From contig BSDZ01000028.1 of assembly GCA_030268105.1 (NCBI GenBank), forward strand, positions 1,078,001 to 1,142,000: DNA of 64,000 nt, in the 5' to 3' direction. Position numbers and translations under genes: made by a program. The first letter of the stretch is position 1; every line of letters begins with the position of its first letter. Under the pieces are notes generated by a model. It was not told the DNA's origin, ran no database searches, and saw nothing but the letters and a program-made list of their open reading frames with translations. Of this stretch, positions 48,785 through 61,953 are shown one piece after another. Source of the DNA: Volvox africanus. Taxonomy: Eukaryota > Chlorophyta > Chlorophyceae > Chlamydomonadales > Volvocaceae.

Positions 48785-51700
48785 ATGTCGGTTATTGAAG
48801 CGAAGCTGCACGATGTCAGAACAAAATTGGAGAGCGATAAAGTTACTGTTCGTAAGGTACGTGATACGTGTGCACATTCTTCAAGCTTCGCTTTGTGGTC
48901 TGGGTGTTCGGCGTGTCCACACTTTTTGGCGGGAGGACGGACCCAGTCGGCGAGACCGAAACGTGCAAGTGAATCCAAAATACTCATGAAAACCTGTCGC
49001 TTACGAATGGAACCCAAATGCCCAAATGGGCTCAGCCGACGTCTCAGTCGTGGATGTGTCGGAAGGCAAGGAGTGGCGCCTCTTTGCTCACGACAGAGGA
49101 ATACATACGGAGGTACCCTTCCCATGCGTGATCTCCCCTTGCAGGACGGCGTCAAGCTTCTTTTTGCCCTTCTTGATGGTCAGCAGGTAATCGGCTACTG
49201 GAGACAAAAAAATATATAGGAACTATACTAAATAGAAAAATGAACATTCACCCATAAGATCCTCCACAATGTGCCAAAATCTTTGTATGAGGACCCGGTG
49301 GGGTGATGCGGGGTAGGGGGATCTTGGATATGTGTGTGTGAGGGGAGCTTTGAGGAGGTGGGGAATGTTGGTCGCCATTCCAGTTTCGTTGTTACCGGTC
49401 ATCTGCAACTGATCCCCGTACCCTTTCCGCGCGCAGACACTGCAGCTGCTGGACTCCGAAACCGCACGGCTGTGGCCAGACGAGCAATGCAAAAAGTGTG
49501 AGTCACAGGGGCTGCTATTGCTGCCGCTCCTTCCTTTTCTCTGGCGTTCATGAAGACTCCCCCCCGAGTCAACCGAAATGTTAAAGCCCAACCTAGATCC
49601 TTGATGAATCTAAGTTTTCTTCTTCTAGTCGCATCTGTACCGCATCAAAACCCCAACTTCCCGAAATGTACGAGCAGTATCTTCCTGGCCCCGGCTGCTT
49701 CGAGTGTTCATCGATTACACGGAACGCGAGCTGCTACTCGCCGCCAGCGCCGGCAGCGGATCTGGATCTGGATCCAGATCCAAAGGTGGAGCCGGATCGC
49801 GCGGTGGTGGTGGTGGCGGGTCTGCTGCGGCCGCCGCTACCGCCGCCACTAAGGCCAGTGAGGCAGTGCATTGGCTGCGGAGGTTCGTGGCGACTGCAGA
49901 CGACGTACAACGGTCGGGCAAGTAAAATACGAGTTGTCATACAAACCCTTGCGAACTCCTTTCTCTTCTTTCCTGTCCTCCCCTTCATCCGCTATGATAT
50001 GGCGGCCCCCTCATGGCAGATGTGCAACGGATGCCCAAACGAGTGAGGGAACTTCGCAGATACTATTTGCAGTAAAATAACAGTCCGTAATCCTCCCTAA
50101 ACAGCGTTCGTCATCTTCGTTTCCCAGTTCAATACCCAGCCGGAGGGTTGGGTTAGGGCGGTGGTGGCCTTAACAGCAGCAGTAGTACCAGAGTAGTAGT
50201 ATCTCGTAAATTCGTACGCCCCTCCATCCCTGTACAGCTCCGGTCTTTATCACCGCGCGCAACCCCACCCCCCCATTCATCTCCCTTCCCTTTTCCCCCT
50301 CCTGCTTCCGCGCAGGTCGCAGGGGCAACCTGCAGCTGTGGGTTTGGCGGCTGTGGCACCACGTCGCTAAAATGGTGGAGGTAAGGAAGGGGTTGGGGGT
50401 TGACAGCTGTTGCTGAGGACAGCGAAATGGAGTTAGTGAGCGACGTACAGGGTGAGTTAACATTGTGCGTGTTTTGGGCGGGAGGGGAAAAGGTGGTAAA
50501 GCAACGATAAACATAGCCAATCTTGGTGAATAGTTTGATGCCCTCCTCCCCGCCTATCCTCTCACACGGGCAGCTCTCCCCTCCCCTCCCCTCCCCTCCC
50601 CTCCCCTCCCCTCCCCTCCCCTCCCCTCCCCTCCCCTCCCCTCCCCTCCCCTCCCCTCCCCTCCCCTCCCCTCCCCTCCCCTCCCCTCCCCTCCCCTCCC
50701 CTCCCCTCCCCTCCCCTCCCCTCCCCTCCCCTCCCCTCCCCTCCCCTCCCCTCCCCTCCCCTCCCCTGCCCTGCCCTCCTGCAGGCCCCCGGGTTTTTCC
50801 AGTCCCGGTGGGCTCCAGACTACCTGGCTCTGCTCAGTCGGCACCTGCTGGCCTCGCCCGAGTACAGCCGCCTACTGGAGCCCGTCCATGCTCACAGTGC
50901 GTGGATGTGTGCCCGTGTGCGTGTGTATTCTAGGGTTTTAGGGGGATGAGAGCTATCTCGGGAGAATTGCGGGGAGGATTTACTTGGTTTAGGGAAAAGA
51001 GATCGGATTCGGGTGGATGTGTAGCGGGGTGACATGTATCGGGGCGTGTGGAAGAAGTGGTGGAAAGAAGAGCGGGCCCTTCCTCTCCCTCTCCCTCTCC
51101 CTCTCTCTCTCTCCTTCTCTCTCTCTCCCTCATCCCTCCGCCCCCTCTCCCACGTTGTGTACCCCTGTTTACTGCCGCTCGAGAGCGTCCAACCGCCGCC
51201 CCACAAGCCCCCTGTCTCCCACTGCCCCCCTTCACTCAACCACCAGCGCTGTTGACCTTCTCCTGCGGTGCTCTGGACAACTTGGTAGGCGCTCACGGAG
51301 TGGCGGACTCCACCACGGCGACAGTGACCAGTCAGGCGCAAGTGGGTGGGGGCTCCAGGGAGGGAGGGGGTGAAGGAGGCAGCAGGTGGGGTGTTACAGG
51401 GGAGAGGGGGCCGGGGAAAAACAGGGAGGGGGGAAGTGCCTTTTGAAAGCATTCCATTTTCTTTGGTTTCCGAAATTATCATTGCCACCTTCCGACAGTT
51501 GCTGTATCTGCCGTCCTTGCCCTCCTACTTTTTGGCTTCGGTGTTTCCGCCGTTGGCCAAAAAGGCCTACCTAGGCCTTATGACATCGTTGCTTATGGTC
51601 ATGCCGGGAGATCTCTTGGACGAACAAAGATTGTCTATACAGGTGCGTTTCCGCTTCAGAGGGCGCGTCCGTATTGCCACGGCCGTTTAGAGCTGCTGCA

Positions 51701-54700
51701 CCAGCGGGGCCATCACCATCTCACCATTTTAACAACGACCATCAAGGAAAAAGAAGACAAAACCCTAACCCCCCTGAATTCCAAACCCGCTCAACCCGCT
51801 TCAGGCATCGCTGGAGGCGTCGGCTCGGTGGCTAGCAAAGATACGGTGCGTGGGACCGAAACCCTAAAACCCTAAAACCGCCCTAACCCCTCTCTTTTAC
51901 GCTACCTCGTGATTGCCTCCAATTGATCCCTCACTGTCGTCGTGGGGGTTTCGAGGCGCGTATTGCTTTCGGTCCACGTGTCGTAAAAGCCTAAACCTCA
52001 CCCTCACATTACGCCCCCCAACTTTCCCCGCCCCTGTTCTCCAACTACCAACGGTCCCTTAACTTCCCCGATCCAACTCTTGAAGGGACACTGGCCGTCT
52101 GGCGTCGTCCTGGTTTTCTTGCGCTGTACAGCTCCTGGTGACCGGGGGGTTAGACGGACTGGGCACCATGCTTCCGCAGCTTCATAACGCCGTACGGCCG
52201 CTGATGAGGTTGGCTTGGAGGGACGACCGGGCTTCTCGCCTCAAGGTGTGTTGGGGCCCCCTGCCCCGTGTATATGTACGAGAGTTTCGCATGTTTACAT
52301 GTATAACGATATGATGACATAAATTTCAGAATCCTGGCATCATGCAACTGCCGCCACCGCCTCTGCCGCCATCACCGCCGCCATCGCCGCCGCCGCCGCC
52401 GTTAACACCACCGACCCACTGCGTCCGCTGTACGTGCTTCAGGAAACTATCACTCGCTACTGCCTGCTACAGCTGCAGCTGGGTGGACTGGTTCCGGAAC
52501 ACGAATCTGAATCCAGCTCCGGATCCGGGGGAAGCAGTAGCGATGGAGGCTGCCGCAGTAGTGGCGGCGGCATTGGGGCGCTGGCGGAGCTGTACGACAT
52601 GACCGTGAATGACGTATCGTGCGGTGTAGCCAAATGGTGGGTGTGGGGACGACAAGCAAGGGGGGGTTCCCTCAAGCACTTGAAGCGCTTGAGCAGGATT
52701 TAGGGGCTGTGATGTGGGCTGTTGATTGAGCGGGGCAGGGCAGAAGCCCCACAGGGCGGCCCCATAAATTAGCAGCCCCCTAAATTAGGGGGTTGTGCAT
52801 CATACATCATTTAGTTTTTTAAATTATGCAAGTACAAAGTTGCAAAAAAGTTTTTGATTTGTGCTACTACTCTTTTCCTGTTCTGCCTAACCCGCAGGGA
52901 CCTTGACCCTGAGGACGGCTCCCTAGGGTCCCTATCCCTTCTGCAGCTCCAGCTGCTGGCGGGATTATTTTTCCAAATGCAGCAGGTACGGCATACGGGA
53001 CGTGGTACGAGGACTTACCCTGATTTACTGACAACATTTGGCGGTGGAACATAACATAACATAATATAATATGATATAATATAATATAATATGATATAAT
53101 ATGATATAATATGATATGATATAATATGATATGATATAATATAATATAATATAATATAATATAATATAATATAATATAATATAATATAATATAATATAAT
53201 ATAATATAATATAATATAATATAATATAATATAATATAATATAATATAATATAATATAATATAATATAATATAATATAATATAATATAATATAATATAAT
53301 ATAATATAATATAATATAATATAATATAATATAATATAATATAATATAATATAATATAATATAATATAATATAATATAATATAATATAATATAATATAAT
53401 ATAATATAATATAATATAATATAATATAATATAATATAATATAATATAATATAATATAATATAATATAATATAATATAATATAATATAATATAATATAAT
53501 ACCTAGCACCATTACCGTAAGGTTGTACGTATAGTACGGATGCCATATCGATATGTGAATGGTTCGTTGTTCGTTGCCTTTTTAACGCAGCATGTCTTGG
53601 GTTTGTTGATATCGTTTTTGCCTCAATCCCGTCCATTTTACTTCCCGTCCACTTTTAGAAATTTTGGTCTTTTGCACGTATTTAATCTATTATTGTGATG
53701 TGTTATTTGCAATGACTTATTGTGATTTGTTATCATTAGCGATATCTTTTTGAGCTGCAGGTTCACAGCGCGGGAAGATTGCGTCCGGAGCATCTGACCT
53801 ATGGGTCAGATGGAGCCGGCGCCGGCGACGATGGCCGCTCCTCGGCATCTGCAATGGTCGTCTTGGACAGCGACGACGATGACGATGGCGGCGGCGGCGG
53901 TGGGCTTGGTGGGCGGCGGTACACCGCGCCGCCGCCGGCCAAGCGCCGGCGTCAGCTGCCGCCCCTGGATTGGCTGCTTGAGCAGTGTGCCACCACGCCG
54001 AGCAGGTATACGCAAGTACGGCAGTCGTACGGACGGTGTTTTTCCTGACGAGTAAATTATATGTTGTTCATTATATGTTGCCTTCAACATAAGGCATTGT
54101 ATTCTTTTTATCAAATTGTGATCCAACCTCCAAGTCCCCAAAATTCAAAGCTCCATTCAGATTTCCAACTGCTGACCCGCAAATACAACCACCAACCACT
54201 AACGTCTTAAGCTTTGGTGATCTGCTGTCTGAAGCAGGTGGGCTCCAGTTCTTACGGCTTTGCTGCACCATCACGGGTACCATCTGCCCCCCACCTTTCA
54301 TTTCGCGGCGTTGCAGCAGGTGGGTGTACGGCATAACATTCGTGTCAAAGGCACGAATCCGGGGAGGAGGTGGATTTCGGAGCGGGACGTGGAGTGAATC
54401 CATCTCCCTGTCGTACCTTGCATTCGTCGTTTAAACGCCATCAGTGCTGCTTTGTTACCTCAGTGTTGGCGCCGAGGCGCCAAGCGTACATTACAAGCAT
54501 GTAATCATCATATCTAACTGTGACAATATATGGGTCTTATCTTTCCTTGCTAATAATGCATACTTTTAAAAATTAATACTTATCACATCTATGAATATGA
54601 ATATGATATTTATCTTAATGAATGTACGTTTGGTGTTTTCTTTTATACCTTCTGCTGTTCCTGTCTCATTGCGCTCCTGCAGAACTTCTCTGTCAGAAAT

Positions 54701-57700
54701 TAGGTGCTGCTAGCAATGCCGCCCCGAACTTCCCGGGCCGCGTTACGGTCCTCTGTTTAACAGGTCCTCACCTGCCTCCGGGCCCTGGTTCCCTTCGCCG
54801 CCGGCACCGTCAGTGGCAGCCGTCACGGTGCAAACGGCGACGCCGCCGGGGTTGCAGCGGCGACGGCCGCAGCCGCAGCCGCGATGTTAAGGCCTCAGGA
54901 CCTGGTGACTAAACAGGCGGGGGCCTTATGGTGTCTGCGCTGTTTGGAGATCTTGGCGCAGCAGCACGTGTACGGAGCCAGCCAGACCCATGGGTCGCGC
55001 TTCTTTGGCTGTGGCCACTCGGTGTCGTTGGCTACAACAGCATCTTCCTCGTCAGTATCAGGAACAGCGACGTCACCGTCTGGGCGCGATTCGTTGGCGG
55101 CAGCGGTGACGGTGGCGGCGGCGTGGCAGGATGTTGCACAATTTCTGACATTACGGGTTGCGGGGAGAAATCTGCTCGTTCCGCCGTCGCAAGGCTTGCC
55201 AAACTTGTTACAGGCTGAAGCATTATGGGCACTGACAGCGGTGCTACAGCTACGACGGGCTGCCGCAGCCAGCGTTGGTGGCGGCGTAAGATCGTACATT
55301 GTACGCCCGCCGGCCGGTCTGTTGCAGACCTTAGCGGCGGTGATGCAGGCCAGCATTCCGACGGATGATGTTGATCCCGCCGCATCTGGTGGCAGCCGTA
55401 CGCCTCAAACGGGGGTGGCAGCGGCAGCCACCAGCCCCGTCGCTAGGTCGTTTGTTTGGCAAGCCGCGGCTGCCGCTGTCGTCGCGGCATTAAATGCTGC
55501 TCCCGCCGCTGACGCCGCTGGTGCAGTGGCGTGTAAGGCCGCCGCCGTCAGCTGCCAAACTGCTGTACTCCGACTCGCAATTACACCTCCAAATGAATTG
55601 CTCCATGAGCTGCTTGGCGCCACATCCGGGGCGTCGTACACTGCAGTGAATGCGGCTCGTGACGCGAACGCTACACCTGACTTGCCACCGCCACCGCCGC
55701 TGCCGCCACTGCCCCTGGATTTAGCGCCAGAACAATACCCGCATCCATACACCCGCCTCCCACGCTGGGGCCCAAACGACTCCGAGACCACGGCCTTTTG
55801 CACGAATGTCCTTGCCGTACAGCGCCGCGCCGGCGACGTGATGGCATGGCAGGAGGCCCGCGAGCACGCCTTCCGATATCTAACCCATGGGTCAGTGGCT
55901 GGCCCCGGCAGTGTCGCGACAGTGGCTGGCGCCGAGGCGCTGGCCGCCGGCCGAAGAGTCATGGGCCGTGTTGCTGCTGCCGCGCTCAGTCGAGTTCGGA
56001 GTATTGTAATTGACATGGCGGACTCGGGGGGAGGGGAGGACTCGGAGGTGGCGCGGCTTCTGGGTTTGGCACAGCTACTGCTCTCGTCCACGCTGCACGC
56101 TCACTCACTTCCACCTCCCACTGGCGCGGCGATACCCGACGGCGAAGCTGCAGCTACTGCATCGCAATTAGATCTGCAGCCGTCGCAGCAACAGCTTTTC
56201 GGTACCACCGGTCGGAGTGACCCATGGGTCACGCCGACTCAGGCCTGGGAGGCACTTACGAAGGCAGTGGCAACGGCGGTGCGGACAGTGTTGGGCAAGG
56301 GTATCGGCAGCGGCGGTGGCCGTGCTAGCGGCGGCAGCAGCAGCGCCGCGTTGGCGGTGACGGCACGTAGGGCTGCTGGCGCCGATTCTGGCGGCCAGGG
56401 CGGTGCCTTGCACGTATTCCTGACCTCGCTACTGAACCACATGAAGGTACGACGTTTTGATGAGGGCTCAGCTTTGGTGCGTGTCTGTGTCTCGGTGTGT
56501 GTGCACACCCGGGTTGAGTGTGGTTTTCTTCCCTGCACTGCTGTGAACGTGGCTGCTTACAGGCATTGCAGGACCTGATCGTACGGCAAAACCTCCCTGG
56601 GGCCTCCACCGCCGCGGCTGTGGCGACGGCTTCGCAGCCGCCAAGCCAGCCGCTCCGTTACCAGCCGTCGTCACAATCGTCTCAGCCGCAGCTGCCGTCG
56701 GTGTCGCTTGCGACAGCTGTAGCGGCGATCGAAGCGGCGCTACAGCGACAAGTGTCAGCACTGAGGCGAGTGGTGGATCCGACTACGGTGGCGGCGGCGG
56801 CCGGACCCAGCGCCGGGAATGCTGGTGGTGGATGGCAGGTATGTACGACAAATATGGCTCCTGTGAGGGTATGACTTTTTTGCGTGGGAGTTAGGCCGCT
56901 GTATGAAGCATGCAAGGGTTATATGTTCGTTTTTATATGTTCGTAGTTTCGGTTATTGGCTATGACCCGAAATGTGAGTGCGCAGGCCGGCGGTGGCCAG
57001 GGGGGTCCGGAGGAAGAAGATGACGACTTCGGTGGAGTGACCCGTCGGCCTGTGCTCCGAAGTCGATTGGCCATTGGCGGCGCCGCTGGCGCGGCTGGTG
57101 GTTCTGCCGGCGGCGCCACTGGCGGTGGCGGTGGCGGCGGCGGCACAACGCAGCTCGTTGGTACGGCTGCCGGCACGCAGCTGCTGACAGGGCCAGGTAC
57201 GGCAGCCGCCGTACTGACGACCGGATCTGCTAGCGTGTCTCAGTACGAGCAGTCACTGACTGCAGCATTGGGAACTGTAGAGCTGCTCGAGGTGAGTTGG
57301 TTGCAATGAACCCGACAGGGCATAAGACCATACAAAGTTTAAGTCAGCTGACAACTTGTCGTACCTGCCTTATTTCATGTATTTGATGTCGTTCAACTGT
57401 TAGTCATGGCCGCCGTTGGATTCGTGGGATTTGTGAAACGTGGTCGAGGTGAAGCGTGAAGGTAATGTTGGGCCCCGCTGCTGCCAGGTAATGTTACCAT
57501 CCGTCAAACCATCTAACCGTAACTTAACCGTAACTTCAAATATGGATTTATAAGAGTCATAGACTCTTGCTCCCTGACACTTTCCGATTTCAGCATCAAA
57601 AAGACCATTCTCAATCGAGTTGTGATTATATCATGTCCTGCAACCATTATCTTTGGTGACCGCCGCAGGCCTTTGCGCCTGTGTACGGCATAGGCGTTTC

Positions 57701-60700
57701 GCAGATCGTTGATCGTACATTCTCCACGTTAATGGAACGGCGCCAACAGCAACAGCAGTCCCCAATCCAGCAAGACCAGCGGCTGCAGAAATCTGCTCGT
57801 GGCGGCACCGGGGGCAATGACGATTACATGGACGTCGACATGGACGATGAGATCGAGGAGTCGGATGGTGGTAGCGACGGCAGCGATGGCGGAGGCGGCA
57901 TGTACGGCGGTCGTGGATCGGTGCAGAACAGCTGCCGCAACGCGTCAGCGCAATCGCCGCCACCGCCAGAGGAGCTCGTAGCGGCGCTGGCCCGGGTGGC
58001 GGTGACGTCGGCAGTTGCCGTCGGTGCGGACAGCAGCTCTGCCGTCGCTGCTAGGGTTGCGCTAAACGTCGCGGAGACCGCCCTTGGGCCCGAAGGGGGC
58101 CTCCTTTCTCTTCGATTCGTTAGATATGACGAGCCGCGTAGTACGACTACGGGCATACCGACGTACAAAGTAGTTGGGCGACGGGTTTTGGAGAACCAAA
58201 TGGTGGTTGCCGCGATTCAGTTGCGGCGGTTGGCGCGCCATTTAGGGACTTCGGTGGCGGCGGCCATCAAGGCCGACGGCGGCGATGGCGATGGCGGCGG
58301 CGGTGCATCCAACGCGCCAGGATTGGACCGGCTGCTGGTGGTGGGCGGTGTTCAAGTTCTGCGGGACGCCGTACATGCTATGGATGAGGCATTTAACACA
58401 AATGACTTTGTGCCGTACAGTTGGCAGCTTCGGGCCACTGTGGCGGCATTGACAGTAGAGCTGTTGCCGCTGAATATGCCGCGCTTTTCGCCTGGTAAGG
58501 GATGGATCTTACCGTACTTTTTTAATGTACGATTACGCCGTACGGTTGCCGAGTTGTCTTTTCGACATGAATTTGTCTTGTCTGTCTTTGTTCCAATCAT
58601 AGTCACAGAGGAATGTACGGTGAAAGAATGTTTATGATTTCGAGCAACTCTTAATTTTGTTGTATTTTGTTGCAGGAATGCCTGAGTACGACATGTCGGA
58701 CCTTGTCGGCAGCCTGCGGCTGTTGCCATGTTGGCAGGAGCCGTCATACAGGGCCCGCCGTACAGGCGCCATCTTGACGCGGATTTTGTTTAGGAGATTT
58801 ACTGCTCACAGACAGTTGTTAGTGGAGCTGGACCTGCCGCAACTGGCGGGTGACATGGCGGAACGTACGGCAGATCGTACAGTGGCAGTTAAGGCACCGC
58901 AGCCACGAAGCTTGACGGAGACGGCCATCCTGACCTACGCTGAAATTCTCCAGGTGATTATAAGCAATGAACCGAAGATCCTAAAACTGACAGCGTTATA
59001 ACCGAAAACTGAAAACGGATTCTCATGGATTGAAACGCGTCCCTCTCGGAAGGGGCTTATCTGGTTCAAGGAATCTCCCTTCATGTTTCAATTCCAGATC
59101 TTTTCATCACTCTCTGAGTTCTTGATGCCACCCTCCCTGCAGCTCAGCTCCAAGTTGGAGGTGGTGGTGGCGAGGCGGCTGCTTGCGCACGCGGCCCTCT
59201 GCCGCCGAGACGAGGCGCTGGTGGCGTGTTGTCTGCGGTTGGGGGCGGCGAGGCTAGGGTACGGCACAACCGCCGACTACCTCGCAGCCATCATGCGGGT
59301 GGGTCGGGGTGGCGACTGGAAGGATGTGGGTCGTAGTGTGCAGCAGGTTGTTGTGGTTTGCAACCTTGGGGGCTGATTTGTCCCATATGCGGTAAGGACG
59401 TAACGATTACCGTACATGCGGATGAGATTCTGGACTTCGTAATGCCTGGTGAAAGTCGTCTTCATTTTTGTGTGTATTGAGTCTTAGGGTGAGAGGGGAA
59501 TATGGTATATGCAACATATGTGGGGAGGGGGAGGGGGGAGGAAAAACGAATAAACCAGACGTGATATCGCTGTAGATGCTGGGGGAAAGGGGGGGAAGGG
59601 CATGTTCAGTTCGTTGCGTTCAGTTGGTCGTTGGCACTCGAATGTCGATGGTGACCCTCTCACACGCACACCCAGCATCACCGCACATGCCCGTGTGCCG
59701 CTGCCTCGATGGATCTGTACAATATCGTACGACAGCCTCTCGCCTGGTCGTGGTTTACTGTGTACGACATTACCACACTGATGGCGGTGGCGCCGATTCT
59801 GACCGATGGCACAGCTGCGTTGGACTCGTGGGTCGGTGGCGGCAGTGCGGCAGACCCACGGGTCATTTTCCTGCGAAGACATCAGGGCAGCGTGCTACTC
59901 CCCCTAGTCATTGGCGATTTGCAGCCGCCAGCCGAGATGGTGGCGACATTGCTAGGCGTTCAGGTGGGACGCATGTGTGCTGCGTTCGTACAACTGACTG
60001 TTGTACACAACTAAAAGGCTGTAGGATCTTCAATTGTGGCACGAGCCACACGCCCCTTTTCCCCTGGGAGGAAGAGGGGGATTAAAGTATAGATTGACAC
60101 TGAAGGGAGTGTTCCACAAGGCTTTTTATTAATGCATGAACGTCCATGCGTGTACGTCAGAGCTTTTGCTCAATGCCTTCATTCATCACCACCTGACCTC
60201 TGAACCCCTCGAATCCTTTACCGCAAATTTATTTATCATGCGCAAAATACAATCAAGTTCATTATTCTGTTTGGCCGTCACCTGCGGCTGGCCTCTCTCT
60301 TCCACCTGGCAGCTCCCCGCGCTGTTGTCCGAGCACGTGCCGTACATTTTCGGGACGCTACTGCTCCTCAAGGCGGCGGGTGAGGGCGGCTGGTTGGATG
60401 AAGTGGCTCGGAATCAGTTGGTCAGCGGCAGCATGGATGTTGAGGGAGACGTGGACCGGCAGCTCAGTAACCGGTAAGTGTAAGTGTGTACGGGAATGTG
60501 TACCGTAGAATATCCCTGACCGTACCATTTCTGTTCCACTTGTACGCTCGAGTTTTGTGTTTTATCTCTCATCAACGATTTTTGTTCAAGCTTGCAGCCC
60601 CTTGAGCCTCCTGGCTCGTCCGGGCCTTACGAGCCCCAACGACTTTGTACCCAACCGATTAACCAATCAACCAAAATTTACTCCACGTGATGGGCCTTGG

Positions 60701-61828
60701 CTCTTTCGTCTAGGGTTATTGTTTGGTTCTTCTCTGCAGGACGTACCTGTTCCTGGCCAACATGTTGCTGGATGTGGTCCCGGAGGGGGAGGCAGCGGCC
60801 AGGCTGGAGGAACTGACCCACGGGTCGGAACCTGCAGAGGCAGCAGCTGGGCTTCCCACAGTGCCAACGTTCAGTGCTGAGGTCTGCAGGAAAGGGCGGG
60901 CAGGGAAATGGCGGGCAGGGGAAAGGGTGGGCAGGGGAAAGGGCGGGCAGGGAAAGGGTGGGCAGGGGAAAGGGCGGGCAGGGGAAAGGGTGGAAAGGGG
61001 AAAAGGTGGGGAGGGGAAAGGGCGGGAGGGGAAAGGGCGGGCAGGGGAAAGGGCGGGCAGGGGAAAGGGCGGGCAGGGGAAAGGGTGGGCAGGGGAGGGA
61101 GGAGGGTATTCATTTACGCCACGCCACGCCAGAGACGGCTGATTTGATTTACCCGCCCGCGCCCACATAACGATCCTCCAAACCCCTCCACCCTCCCCCA
61201 TCGGAACGCCCTCAACCGGGTAACTTACCTGCCCGTCAGACCTGCTGCCGTGCCGTTCTGGACATCCCCGGCCTGCCCACCCCGGAGGAGAATGAGGCTT
61301 TTCTCTGGACCTCCCTGCTGCCGCCACACAGTGTGGCCTGGGCCGCTGCAGCACTACATGAGGCGCTTGCAGGCGGCAGCGGCGCCGCGGAGAACGCCTA
61401 CACCACGGCGGCGGCGTCAGCGGCAGCGGCACCACGCCACCGGGCGTGCCGGCTGGCTGGTCTCGGAGCGCTTCTGCGCCTATTGGGTCCCAGGGCGGCT
61501 GAGCCGGCGACCGCGAGGTACATATTATTTCCACTTTATATTGCTTTTGTAATGAAGATCTTAATCAAATAGTAGATGGTAATTAGAAAAAATATTTATG
61601 TGGTAATTTCTATTGTACTGTATAATGGCTATAATGGTTGCAATATTTTCAATGCCTTCCAATTTGCATCAAGTTTGCAAATTGGCCTTCAGCTCTGTGA
61701 GGTTACGGATCTGCCAATCTTAATGTTAATTACCGATAAAACATTATTAGCAATATTTATTTGTCAACTTATCCAGCCAAAGTTGTTCAAGTTGTTCAAA
61801 TGTGTAAGTATGAGTATGAGTATGAGTA

Positions 61829-61871
<43 letters not shown>

Positions 61872-61914
61872 GCGTATGTGTATGTGTATGTGTATGTGTA
61901 TGTGTGTATGTGTA

Positions 61915-61953
<39 letters not shown>

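Noticed and set aside
50523..50933. Frames of repeated PLPSPP (plus) and GEGRGG (minus)
   Set aside because: Translation of the CCCCT microsatellite within an ATM-like intron.
53015..53636. Minus-strand frames of repeated Ile-Leu-Tyr-Tyr (also at 14346-14828)
   Set aside because: Direct translation of the ATAAT satellites, which lack stop codons in some frames.
55405..56091. 228-codon minus frame within the ATM-like large exon
   Set aside because: Shadow of the Ala/Arg-rich coding strand; the plus frame is open for 561 codons and joins flanking exons in phase.
60871..61170. Frames of GKGGQGKGR and PARPFPCPPFP repeats
   Set aside because: Translation of the G-rich minisatellite in an intron; the flanking exons join in phase without it.
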